Positions 46,494 through 57,960 of a DNA stretch of 64,000 bases are shown in pieces (the stretch's first letter is position 1; the number at the start of each line of letters is the position of its first letter). Source of the stretch: Opisthorchis felineus (lineage: Eukaryota; Platyhelminthes; Trematoda; Opisthorchiida; Opisthorchiidae); the NCBI GenBank assembly GCA_004794785.1, contig SJOL01006395.1, positions 158,019 through 222,018 on the forward strand, written 5' to 3'. Both the position numbers and the translations under genes were made by a program. Under the pieces are notes generated by a model. That model saw nothing but the letters and a program-made list of their open reading frames with translations, was not told where the DNA came from and did not search any database.

Positions 46494-46992
46494 CGGAACA
46501 GTCAGCATTTGATATTGGTAGCGCAGGTTATGAAGCTGAAGACTGACCTGTCTGTGCTTCATACCTTTGTTGCAAGTTATTTGAGGTGACATCATCGGTA
46601 CGCCGTGCTGTGGTGATGCGTATGGATCGGCACTGTCTCATCGGTAGGTCCCTCCACCATGTACCGATTCGTCGTAGTGCGCCATCGCATCTTGGTGAGA
46701 AGTCGTGTGCTGCAGTACTGAATCGCCTGCAGTGATTCATCTTAGCTTGTAAGCCCCTCGCTTACGTTATGTACACTTTCAGTGTTAGTGAATCATTTAC
46801 CGGAGGGCCGATTTTGGTAACTGCAACGCTCGATGATGCTTGTATCCTAAGTGACCTTGGTTGAAACCGACGATCATTTGCATGCTTCATTGAAAACTAT
46901 ATCAGCGGTCGATGTACGGACGTTTGCTTGAATCAGGTCTAATACAGCTCCAAAAGACGGAGTGGATTGCCTAACTTGGAGACAAGAAGTAC

Positions 46993-47233
46993 TGTAATAA
47001 AACTCACGTATCAGCTTTATTTGTTAATGTCAGAAAGGTCAGATTCCTGAGGATTATCCCGGAATACCTGAAACCTACTGTGACCCTCAAACTCCACTAA
47101 ACGCCGATCAGACTGCCTTGGATCGAGGTCAAGCAACACCCTTCAGTATATAACGCGAGGCCGGTTGTACTTTCGCACTCGCTCGTTTACAATAAAGTTA
47201 TTGTGTTCCTTGTCGGCGAGTCTTTTTCCGGCA
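46993..47233 (+). repeat. Candidate solo LTR
   Basis: The segment starts TGTAATAAAAC and ends CCGGCA. It holds a TATA box (CAGTATATAACG near 47145) and then AATAAAG near 47191 followed by a GT-rich stretch, the promoter-plus-polyadenylation layout of an LTR. The first bases resemble the TGTAA start of the Ty3/Gypsy LTR, but the rest does not match. I see no clear target duplication and no second copy, so this is tentative. Confidence 0.35.
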
Positions 47234-47697
47234 TAAAGGAACGAGCGGGGACGACAGTCAGATGCAACAGTTGAGCACACACGCAAACCGTAATTAAGTT
47301 GAGCTGATTTTCAGTCATGGGAACGACCCTCGAGGTGACCAAAGGCCAATCGAGATGAAGCAAACCACTTGAAAGCGGTTTTTCTTCTCAGCCCCCGGGC
47401 GTGCTGATTATCAAGTTTTTCGTGGGAAATGATTGTCTGATTATCGGCTAATGATAAGGTTTCGTAAAGAATCTCGAAACACGAACCAACCCAAGTCAGT
47501 CAATTCTATAAACTGAGTTTCTTCAGTTTATCCCCTTAGCTCAACAGTATCACCTGTCGTCCGTGGGTCTTAGAAACCGACCTCCGTGTATCGGCAGCGC
47601 TATGCATGACGATGTAAACAGATCAGTTAGGCTGATCGTATTTGACTGGCCCTAGTTAAGTTCTTGATATGTTTTTTTTCTTGTCCAAAATCAACAG

Positions 47698-48103
47698 AAT
47701 GATGCTGGTGCACCTCCTCGGAACGATGGTGTATCAGGGACCCGTGGTATGCTTGGTCCCTATAATCCGGGCGGCACGTTTGGTGTTCCTCAAAGCCTGC
47801 GTGTTGCCTGCGGGAACTGCAACTCTCCGTTCTCCGTTGCGGGTGATCCATCCAACTCAGAAGCCCGACAAAACGCACTTATATCTTGCCTTTCTGGTGG
47901 TACTTCAGCTGGTGCTGCTGGACTAATCGCCGCCCGGTGCCCTCATTGTCGCAAAGTCACTTCCGTTGGACCAGCCTACGCTCGTGTCCGCCTGGTCGTC
48001 TACGGTTTGCTAACTTTAGTAGCTCTGATCTTAGCAATTGGAGTCACAGCGGGAACCGCAAAAGTCGCCCAAGAGAACAAGGCGCTCTACTTTTTGTGGT
48101 CAG
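47698..48103 (+). CDS. PIP4P (TMEM55) exon 3: second cysteine module and TM1
   Basis: Starts after the acceptor ATCAACAG in phase 0 and ends with donor GTGAGT in phase 1. It encodes a Gly/Pro/Asn linker, then VACGNC and ARCPHCRKVTSVG (the second pair of CxxC motifs), then a basic turn YARVR and the first membrane segment VVYGLLTLVALILAIGVTAG. Between the two CxxC pairs it carries 22 residues (47843-47908) absent from vertebrate relatives; the segment begins GT, ends ACTTCAG and is exactly 66 bp, so it could be an intron retained in frame (exitron) or a lineage insertion. The exon ends at ALYFLWS, corresponding to the ATYVSWA stretch before TM2 in the human protein. Confidence 0.92.
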
Positions 48104-48238
48104 GTGAGTGGGTAATTTCCACAGTAGCTAGAAGCGGAAAAGCTTATGCAATACACGTGTGATGTCAATTTCGATACTGGTCTCTCGGACAGTCAAATCA
48201 TTAGCACACGCTGTTCCGTTTCTCTCCAGCCGGATTAC

Positions 48239-48293
<55 letters not shown>
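48239..48293 (+). repeat. TTA microsatellite, about 18 units
   Basis: A pure TTA/ATT run of 55 bp in PIP4P intron 3, 136 bp after the exon 3 donor. It may be the tail of a retroposon, but the sequence before it (CTCTCCAGCCGGATTAC) does not match the AATAAAC-ending families upstream. Confidence 0.95.
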
Positions 48294-48296
<3 letters not shown>

Positions 48297-51121
48297 TTAT
48301 GGCGGTCAAGCGCCAGCATGTTTCACTGGTTTATTACTGTTGGTGATTGTGGTGTGATGACGAATTAAGTAAATTGATACACTACTCATAAGGTCGATGA
48401 AAACTCGAGACAGCCCATCACTATTTTCGCTCTTCAATCCGTATCCACTAAGCGTGTTTCTTACCCGAATACCAGTCTGAAAATGAATGTTTATCGCGAC
48501 AAGTGAAATGATCTCCCAAATTTCTACTTCCACGGTTGCCTCGGACAAGGTAGCTAGTGCTCGAGACCGTAGGAAAACGGGTGCACTTGTTCGTCTTGGT
48601 TAGTGCGATAGAGTAGCGAAATCATGTATAGGTTCAGATCCGTATGGTTCTACTCGGAAAGTTCAAACGGTAGAACCATGAGTGCCCTTTAGCAACGTGT
48701 TGTCCCTACTTTGAGACTGACACCGAACAGTTGAGAAAACCATCAGTTTCCACACAGAGCTCCCATTTCAGTAGCGTTTGAGCTCGCACAAAAAATTGCT
48801 TCCTCCAGCGTCTGTGTAGCCAACATGCATAAGTATTCGTAGCAACTTCAGCACGAATGTAGTTTGTGCGGCGTTTGCATGATAATAGCATAATAGTTGG
48901 AAGGAAACAGCAGGTTTCTGAGCGGAATTTTTCATTGGTCATTGTTTAATTCAGCTCAGGCAACCTTCAGAGAGAGTGAACTAATCAAAAGAGAAGACGA
49001 GCCAAGTGGTGTCTGCAATGCATTAGCCAACATTCAGTCAGTATCATACTCCGATTGGTTAACTTTATGTTTGGACATGCTTTTGTCGAAGATGAAAGTA
49101 ATAAATTGGTGTAACATTTTCTCGTGATGCTCAGTGCTATCCGCACGGCAGACATGTTGGCTGTCAGTTCGGTTAATACACGCAAGTTAAACATGGATTC
49201 CTAGCGTTTCTACGCAGCGAATCTCCGCAAGGTGTGTTAGCTTTCTGCTGAAGTATTTTCGTTTGATCAAGCAACACCTTGCGGCTATCAAGGCATGAAG
49301 TGCAGCATTCTGTAGTGGAAAAATTGCGTGTTTTTATGTTCAGCGGTTGTCTGTTGGTTTTACCTACCTATGTTGCTTGCGCCGTATTTCGTAGACGCAG
49401 TCGGTTGGATAATGCAGTATTACCGGATCTTTCAGGTGTACTAGATGCTTCCCTGTTGCCGTGCATGTATTAAATCCTGATAAAGCCGTGTGTATCTTTT
49501 GGAAAGTCTCTTTCCTGTACGATATCTATATAGTTGTCCGAATCATTTGTATGTCTTCGGTCGATCTCGGCTTATTTTGTCTGCTTGCGTTCCTGATGAA
49601 TGAATTAGGCAAATCACTTCGTAGCACTTCTTGGATTCGCTCAAGTTCATCGTTTTTCGAGGCTTCGTTTGGGCAAAGCTCATTCGCTGTGTTCATCAAC
49701 TTTTTTATTACTGTTTGTTTCATGCTGATGGAGTGACATGCACCCATTCGGACTGACCAACACTAAACAACAGCGACATTCAAATCTAACTCCCCCAGTC
49801 TCAACGCAGCCCACATGGCCAGATGTGAACCTGACGGCTCAGAATATCGCACAGAACATTGTTTCAATATTTAATTAGGATTTCGTCTGGAAAGCCGAGA
49901 AACACTATACAGTTGTTTCATCCCTATTAAGAATCATCAGCAGAGCGCATCTCATGAAACTCCAGGGACTCTCGAATTCTTGAACACTTAACCGTTCGAC
50001 CACGAGTGGCCGATGAGCAATGTATTGACAGTGGGCACGTGTTCTTTCTGTGCTCATTATTACTTCGGTACTGATTAACACTAAACTATGGAAACCCTCA
50101 AGAACATATTCTGTGCCGCGTGCTACACTAGCTAGCATGAAATTTATAGACCCAGCAAGAGAAGAGTCCTGGAGTGAAAATGTTGCGATTCAAAGTTTAG
50201 TTCGCTTTAATTTGTGGTTGCCTACTCCTTATAGGTTGTGATTGTTATTACTCACGAATGACGACCAGAAGCCGAGTCGGCAAAGACCGGCCTAAAGATT
50301 TGGAAGTGGCAGTGAGGCACCACGATTGCTGTATGCGGCAATATTGGTGATTGTGATTGTGATGACGCCGATGCTAATAGCTTGCCTTTGTACTTTCGGC
50401 CTTCTGCAGCTAGTTAGCTAATATCGTTGTTCGCGATGGACCTTATTCTTCGTAAATCCTTGGTTGTTAACCTAGCCAACTTGTGCACAAAAGGTCTGCC
50501 GATCGAGTACTCGTATCTTCTACCTGTCATTACGTTGCGGTCTAGTTGAGTTTGCCTGTAAAACGAAAGCTGGTCGATGGTAGGGTCGTGATCTACAATA
50601 CATCCAAAAAATGAACGTGGTCTTCATACATCGAGGCTACCCCGCGTCGTGGAACAAAACGGAATTTTTGGCTTTTAGGCATGATTATCATATGCTGATA
50701 GTTCCAGTGATGTTGGAATATTCGAAAGTGCATCGGGATGGAACTGAATTTTAAGCACAAATGTCCAGCGGTTGCTCACATTATCTGGGCTAAGCGAGAA
50801 CAAGCCAGTTTTGCCAGACGTGTTCAGTCGCAGGTGCCTATGCCTGGTGCTGGTTTCTACGAGTCGCCCGTTGTACAGCTCATCATCGTACTAATGGTAA
50901 CAAGAATTTTGATGCTGATGATACCGGGGTAAGGATTTCACTTTACTAGCAACCCTATTCACAACCTATTGATGAACTTTGAACACCGAAAACGGGGGAT
51001 GCACATCTTACTGGAAATATAGAAGGAAAATCCATTTCAGTCACTAAAAATACTTAACCGGCTGATTATTTTTACGGATCAGTAATGCTGAAGTACGTCG
51101 AATGGTATTCGGAAGAAATAA
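48294..51121. other. Intronic stretch, one orphan frame
   Basis: No repeat partner found. The frame at 50738-50931 ends in a hydrophobic segment (VVQLIIVLMVTRILMLMIPG) and meets a good donor (GGGGTAAGG at 50926-50934), but its phases do not fit between PIP4P exons 3 and 4. Confidence 0.35.
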
Positions 51122-51480
51122 CTCAACCTCGATAGATGAACTGATCACACTGCATAGGTTGCGCTGGCTTGGCCACGTGCTGCGTACGCCAGTCGATCGA
51201 CTTCCTCGGAGGGTTCTTTTCGCACAACCACGTGAAGGGTAGAAACGAGCCAGAGGTGGTCAAACAATGACTTGGCAGCGAAGCATAAAAGCCAGTAACA
51301 GCAAACTCAGCTGTGCTGGTCATTGCCGTCTTCCTGGATGGGGACCCCGAGACGGGTCACATCAATGGTCAGAGACATTGTCAGACATGCCCAGTCTTGC
51401 CCTCAATGGCGCTCGTGCATCCATGGTATTGCCTTCAATGCATAGCTCCCTTCCCAATTCCCCCACTTAACAGTCCACTG
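51122..51480 (+). mobile_element. RTE ORF2 C-terminus and 3' UTR fragment
   Basis: Encodes DELITLHRLRWLGHVLRTPV and DRLPRRVLFAQPREG before a stop. The 3' UTR matches that of the 35.9-kb element (GATGGGGACCCCGAGAC, GCGCTCGTGCATC, GCCTTCAATGCATAGCT). Confidence 0.85.
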
Positions 51481-52189
51481 ACAGTGCTGTGTTTACGCAC
51501 CAATTTATCAGCTCCCGCCTCCAATGCACAGCTATCTACCCCACCTCCCCAAATCATCGGTGAACGAAACTGTGGCAGCTACAACCACTGTACGACAAGT
51601 ACGCGGTTCTTACAGCTGGCAATGATGATGATTTTTACGGAGCTCGGTTAGTGTTTTGTACCATGGATGGAGCAGTTTGTTTCGATTAGCTCGGCATTGT
51701 TCTCCGGAAATCGTGGCCCTTACGAAAACATACGAAAAACTCAACAGGTCATTAGTATTTTGGTTACGGAATCTCTAGGTGTTTGACTATCCTTCACTGC
51801 AGTCATTGTAGGGATAATCAGTTCAGCCTGATAAGCGTTGAAGAATTTCTTGCACATTAGGTTGGAACTGCAGCTTTTAATCATACTGACTAGGTACCGA
51901 TCAAGCTCAATGGGGCTATCAGCTGAAAGGATTTCAGCCCCTTCCGAACAACCAAAGCGACGATGGTCTTTGGACTGTAATGGTCCAGTGGTACCCTACA
52001 GATTCGCGTGGACTCTCCACGACTAAGTAGGCCACTGCAAGTGACTTCGTTTAATTTTGTTTGTTTTCGTCATCGATGAAGTAATGATGTATTCAGATCG
52101 CTCCAAATGAGAACCTCGTTGAATCGGAATGTACAGATGGCACTATTTTCATTTTGGAAGAAGATCCTTAAGCGCAAGCACTACTAAGA

Positions 52190-52745
52190 GAGCTGACCAA
52201 AATCGTTCAGTCCCTCAGCATGTGCTTAGGGCCCACAAAATGTAAGATCATGCTGCTGGACGTACACCCTTTGAATATGCCTCTACGAATTCAAGGAGTG
52301 ACACTGAAGCTTGTGGGACGCTAAGTGGTAGTGCGACAAACGAAGTGAACTAACGAATCTCAGAGGCCAAAATTGTTTTTGTCATTTGTGCCAGTTATAG
52401 CATCAAAAAAGTTTCAAAGGATCTGTGTATCAGACTGCAGTGCGGGCTTATTGTTGTACGGCTGCGGGAATTGGTCACTTTGGGTGGAGGATCTGAGATA
52501 TCTTCAGGTCTTTGATCACCGATGCCTCAGATGTATAGGTGGAATTGGTTGGAACCAACGAGTTTACATTGAGGTGATCAGGACATGAGTCTTCGGCCAA
52601 GCGGACGATACTACACTTAAAGAACGTATCCAACATTACAAGCTAGGGTGTTTGGGCAATGTGTTATGCATGCCGAGTTACCGTCTTCCTGGACGAGCGC
52701 TGTTTTCTGCGCCTACCAAGTAGAATAAAGATTTCCGTTAAAAGG
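52190..52745 (+). mobile_element. RTE ORF2 thumb and C-terminus fragment
   Basis: LTKIVQSLSMCLGPTKCKIM, then GLLLYGCGNWSL, FDHRCLRCIGGIGWNQRVYI and a CMPSYRLPGRALFSAPTK remnant. It is the same family as 33.0-33.6 and 40.1 kb; frames are broken. Confidence 0.8.
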
Positions 52746-53959
52746 GATTCTTTCTGGTCGCTTAAAATTCACTTTGTGACAAGAATGCCCGTACAGCCCC
52801 TCCCCCGTGGTGAAAATTGTGCACAGGTTCTTCAAAATAGTACTCAGTAAGACTCGAAAATATATTGGTTTCAACGGGAGACTTGTTATAGCGATGGTTC
52901 ATCCAACCGTTTTAACTCTGTGTCTACATCTCTGGTGTGATAAGTTTGTGTAGCTTGGGACGGACGAGAACGCTGACATTTATCAAAGGCAAAGCACCAC
53001 CAATACAAACTAAATTTCGAAGAAGCGTAAACTGTCCGACTGTTTTGTTATTTTAGTGTTGATTATTCTAATGCGAGCTTCCGTAACTCTCCGTTTAACC
53101 AACAATGCTATCCCCGATTTGCGTTACCTAATTGAGCAGTACTTTGTGAGGAGGTGTTGTCTTCTTTAATGCTGCTGCCCAAACACCATGGGCTGGATGC
53201 AATTAACTGAGCTATGAACTTTTTGAAGAAGATGAATTCTTCTCTGTATCTCGGTTATGTATGCAGCAAGTTCGTTTGGTAGGACAGTGGCTGCGAGAGT
53301 ACCATTCATTAGAAATAATGATAGAGCAGCTGGACAGTGATCAGACAAGTGTATGAAGATAAAGTCAAATACCTTATCAAAGGGTTTTTAATCGACCTGT
53401 AGATGAGCATGTAGCTGAGATAAAGAGTACAGCGTAACGACAATTGTGCGTGAGAAGGTATTTGCAAATCCTTTGTACCTAGAGCGATATCCGGCCTTCA
53501 TGACCCTACTGACTGATGACGTTTCTGGTTCCTTTGATGTGTTTTTACACACAATGAAAGGAGGACCCCATGTTCGATATCTTGTGTAAGCCACGTGAAA
53601 AGCGCACACAGAAATTAAGATGCCATGATAGATTGAGCAATTACGCGAATAGTCAGCACTGTAATGGCTAGAAGTTGTAAGGATCCTTAACTGCATAAAA
53701 TGCTAGGGTTCCAGAGACAGGCTGTTATAGGGAAAGACTGAAGAGCCAGACAATTTGGACTTAAACCAGGGGACCGAAACTTGGTAGGGTTGGGTGGATG
53801 TGGGTGGGCCTTATGCACGTTTAAGAGACTAAGGTGGAGGGGCGGAAGAGGTTGACTCTGGCCATCGTCCTGGGCAGTAGCAGTAGAATGAAGAAGTAGG
53901 GGGGATCACATCCCGACGATGAGAATCTGGCTATGAGGCTCCTGAATTACTGAGTTTAC

Positions 53960-54105
53960 CCGAGGTAGCTGGGCGGTTGAGGCGGGAAACCACTGACGCG
54001 TCCAAACCCAACCCTCGCTCTTCGATTGCTCCTCTCTAGGCTTGGGCACACTGGTATCATCTCATGCTTCCTTCGGGTTGCATGAGAGCGACTTATATTC
54101 ACTTA
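53960..54105 (+). mobile_element. tRNA-derived SINE, copy 7, diverged
   Basis: Plus strand. The tRNA-like head is barely recognisable (GGTAGCTGGGCGGTTGAGGCG); the body is clearer (CTCTAGGCTTGGGCACACTGG, CTCATGCTTCCTTCGGGTTGC). Confidence 0.65.
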
Positions 54106-56908
54106 GGCAAGGTTAAGACAAGAAACCTCATCTCCCAAATAGCGGCAATGTCCCAGAATGGGCCGAATTTGAGGACTATAGAATAAGAGTTGAGCGGGGG
54201 TAAAGCACTCGCTAGCTCGGAGTAGAAAACTGACCTCTCCAGAAGCATGGTCCGGAGGAGCTTGACATGAATAGTCCAGGAAAGATTGCTGATAAAATTG
54301 AGTTCAAAGGATGTTAACCAGAAAGAATGGGGAATGGTGCTGGGTCCAAGCGAGAAATGAAGGTTAGGCGAGGAGTGGCGGAAAGAGGTGAATACATGAG
54401 GGAATGTTGTTGCAGTAGACATCCCGCTCGAGAATCCTCGGAATGTCAGCGTTCACTGTTGAGCTTGCCTGTCGTCGCATAATCGGTGTGTAAGTACGCT
54501 GGGGGACAGGAATGATGGAGAGCGTCGTAGTCTACAAAGGTGTCAATAGGAAAAGGAGAAACTTAGCGAGAAAGTCCACAGATCCTTGGGTAATTCCTAT
54601 GCCGATGTTTCAGCTCTAGGTGATAGCACCGCCCAGCCGCACTTGAACAGAGCGCTCACTTGAGATGGTCGCTCAGGCTCATTGCAGACCGTACATGTTG
54701 AGTATTTCGGACATACGTATGCGAGGCACGATCGAATAATTTCGGACTTTCGCTTGGGCGATCGAACTAAGTCCTGGGTGACAGTTACGAAACGTTGTTG
54801 GGTTAACAAGCGCAATCGGCTCATCAGAAGATGTGGAAAGCTGACAAACTTCGCTCCTCCTGGCAATTGCAGGCGATGTAAAGTGGATGAACCTACAGCA
54901 GCTTATAAGTGTGAGAATTGGCTGTAGGAACTTACGCAGAGATCTCCGCTTTTCTCTGGGGAGGGTTTTGGAGTTGTCATTAGAGTAGAATATGGGAGCG
55001 AAACAGGAGGGGCAAAATTGACGGTTGATCGCTTTGACCATATCCCGGGACGGTTGCTTCCAGTTGACGCGTTTGACAGTTGATCTGCTCTGTTGACTAC
55101 CATTGTTAAGGAGTTACGACCGCCAGCATGGGTAACCCGTCATCTCTCCTACACGGAGACGTAGGTCTTTAAAACGGGATACTGATTGAACACCGTCGTT
55201 AAGAGCATTTTCGGCTCCAGGCAAAAACTGAGGCATCGTCTGAGATCAAGTTTCCCACGAACAAGGTCGCGGAAGTTGAAGCACGCCCTCCCATTTAACA
55301 GTAGACTATCGTCTAGAAAATACGACGAGAGGGGCCGTGAGTTTCGCATATGCAAATAGATTAGAATAGGTGACATAAGGAGAGTGGATGCGTGTCCACA
55401 GCACGCTGATAGTTTGTTTCAAGATATTGTTCACAAAAGTTGATAGGTTCTGATCAGTCAACATAGCCTCTCTGAAAGCTAACAATTTCTAGTTGACATT
55501 GTAAAATTCCGAACGATGTTTTGAGGTCAACCCTGTGAACAGTGGTTGGAATGTGTTTCACGATCGATGAAGCATGTTTCCGGGTCTCAGCTTGCTGCCC
55601 ACCGATCGGTCGGTAGTCACCTGACTCAAGTTGAATGTCCTGGGACGTGCTCGCATAAGTTTTCGCCGCAACTTCATGTGAATTGGCACACAACGTGTGA
55701 GGAATAAAGATTGAATGCTGTACGTGTTGCACATCGGATATTGATTTGTCTTGGTAAGTAGGGTCAGTTGAGGGACTGGGTGCGTGCACCCGACTACAGC
55801 GTATAGCTGTAGTTAGCTGGTCCCCTTTAAACTGTAAGCTGGTGAAAAATCAGTGCGTGCACTGAAGATTTGGTTTATCTTGCCAATTAAAGTTCGTCGT
55901 AGCTGCTGTCATATCGGTTGAGCAACATGGTCGTTTTGGTTTGCTTAGACCAGTGATACACTTTTCAACTCGTCCTCCCCACGGTTTATGATCGCCACAT
56001 GAACAGCAAAACCGGAACACTTGAAACAATGTGCATGGTTCTTAATTGTGTGAAGCGTTGTGCCCTCCAAGGGGGGTTCCTCAGTTGTGTAGCCACTTCC
56101 TTTCAGATCATAAAGAAGCTTTCCCCGTCGGGAACAGGTAGCATCTCCATAACAGGCGCGATGTCCCTACCTCTCTTAGTGGTTGTTTTTTAAGGGGGTG
56201 GGTGCACATATAGTAATATCTCAGTGGGTTGTTGCTTTGGTATACTGATATCATCACATGTACATCAGGTTGAGTTTGAGATTTCCAAGCTCACAGATAC
56301 GTTGTCTGTTTCGATTGGCTGCCAGGAAAATTCCCCTCGGCCAAGTACGATTCCGGAGATGCATGAGGCATTCCCATTCTTTCGCGATTCAGGGAGGCTT
56401 TCATGTATTCATTTTTTAATTCGGCATTCTGAACAATGTCATCTGACAATGCACGACCAGCTTGCCATTCTGGCGTTGACTCGTTTTCGTTTTAAATGAA
56501 TATCGTGCCATCACAAGGCCTGCCTATCAAACCAGCAGTGACGACAATTGGAGATTTGGCCGCAAGCATTAAGATGCCTGCTTGTGTACGGTAACGTGCA
56601 CCGTAATTCAATGATGGTGTGCACATTGTAACCTGAGTTGGTAGTTTGAGATACTAGACAACTGTCCTTGTTTCTTAAGCCAGCCCCCATCACCCTCGCG
56701 TCCAACTTTGTTCTATCGCCTCTCTTGAAAATCGTTGACCTGGGTTATATTTGTCCTGCCTGGACAATTTTGTGACCGGTGCAATCCATAATCACGATTC
56801 GCGTAAGTTGGTTTCTGGCCCACCGTTCTCTCTACGTGAGATTTTCACTAAAAGATTCTCCTTGGTAGTGGAACCGAGTGGGCTTATTCTCTCCTGTGGA
56901 TATTTTTG

Positions 56909-57104
56909 AATAAATAAATAAATAATCATTCAGCTATAACGACCTTTCAGTGCTTAGCTGCCATGCCACCCGAAGGAAGAACGAGGACTAAGATACTGCC
57001 AGGTTGCTCAAGTGAAGACAACAGCAGTTGAGATATCGGGGTTTGGTTCGAACTACGGACAAGCTGGTCAGTAAATTCGCACCTTAACTTCTGATGTGTC
57101 TCTA
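56909..57104 (-). mobile_element. tRNA-derived SINE, copy 8 (with tail)
   Basis: Minus strand; the tail complement TAAATAAATAAATAAT precedes CATTCAGCTATAACGACC. The box B complement is GGTTCGAACTACGG near 57047. It sits about 200 bp before the exon 4 acceptor of PIP4P. Confidence 0.88.
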
Positions 57105-57311
57105 TTGATCCGAGTAAGATAGCGGTTCTGCTCATACCCAGGTCTGATTACGACACCTCCGTTTGTTGACCTTCGTACAATTGTTTATGAGATTTTAGAA
57201 CCGAGGAAACATGGAAAGATTTGCGACTTTGATTGTCTTCCATCACTGTTACCGCATTTTTTATCATCTGGATTTCGTGCAAATACTAAATTCTCTCTTT
57301 CCACTTTGCAG

Positions 57312-57406
57312 TACTCTACTTGGTGGTTGTCGTACTGGGACTCCGGGCGGTGGTTTTCTTGCTCATGCCAGTCAGTTCCGTCGAAGTTCCTGTCCTACAT
57401 ATTTGA
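57312..57406 (+). CDS. PIP4P (TMEM55) exon 4: TM2 and C-terminus
   Basis: The acceptor TTTCCACTTTGCAG supplies the two bases needed to complete the phase-1 codon of exon 3. It encodes VLYLVVVVLGLRAVVFLLMP, the second membrane segment with the conserved Arg in its middle, then a short tail VSSVEVPVLHI and a TGA at 57404-57406. Human paralogues have the same layout, with an Arg inside TM2 and about 10-15 residues after it. The correct frame is not the longest open frame here, so the exon is easy to miss. Confidence 0.87.
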
Positions 57407-57960
57407 CATATTTGGCCTCTGGTGATTTCCTATTTCCATTCATCCCGCTGGACACGCGTCTGACTATTCGTGAAGCCGCATCATGTATAGTACTCATTTC
57501 TGATTTCGACTCCGCCAAATCACTTCCAACTAATCGGTTTTCACGAACTGCCATCGTTTCTATCCAGTTACGGCATTGACGTTGAGTTGATCACCGATAG
57601 ATCACCGGGGATCACCGCATCATCCCCTGATTACTTTCTTGGTTTATTTGCTGGGTTCTCCCTCCGGGGTTTCTCTCGTTTGTGCGACCGGAATGGCTTA
57701 GCTGTCAATGCAATTCGTCATTTTGATTATATCTCTGATCGTGCTTACGTCGTCTTTTCTTGGCGGACCCTTTCTGTTTCTTATCGAGGTTTTCTGAATC
57801 GTTCTCCAAACTCCTGAACATTCGTAATGTGACTAAACAGAGGCTCAGACTTGAAAATCGTCCCCTCTCCTCTCCTTATCCGTCGATTGCCATAGGACTG
57901 CCTCGGACGCTCGGATGTATCCAAGTTTCCCACGGTTCACTTGCATGTTACCTCATTAAA
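57407..57960 (+). other. Probable PIP4P 3' untranslated region
   Basis: No conserved frame follows the TGA. The first plausible polyadenylation hexamer is ATTAAA at 57955-57960; no AATAAA occurs before that. The end point is inference. Confidence 0.35.

Larger units (their letters stand above)
29356..57406 (+). other. PIP4P/TMEM55 gene span (4 exons, 28 kb)
   Basis: The whole coding region of a PIP4P-family gene is present. Exons 1-4 are 240, 132, 406 and 95 bp; introns are 33, 17937 and 9208 bp, all GT...AG, with phases 0, 0 and 1 that keep one frame. The product is 290 residues (268 if the 66-bp segment in exon 3 is spliced), against about 257-284 in human paralogues. The tiny first intron followed by long introns fits the 5'-skewed intron sizes described in parasitic flatworms. 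A possible acceptor (CCACAG at 29338-29343) 12 bp before the ATG could take a spliced leader or a 5' UTR intron; that is inference. Both long introns are packed with SINE and RTE fragments. Confidence 0.9.

Noticed and set aside
48159..48346. Open frames with long Tyr or Ile runs
   Set aside because: They are translations of the TTA microsatellite.
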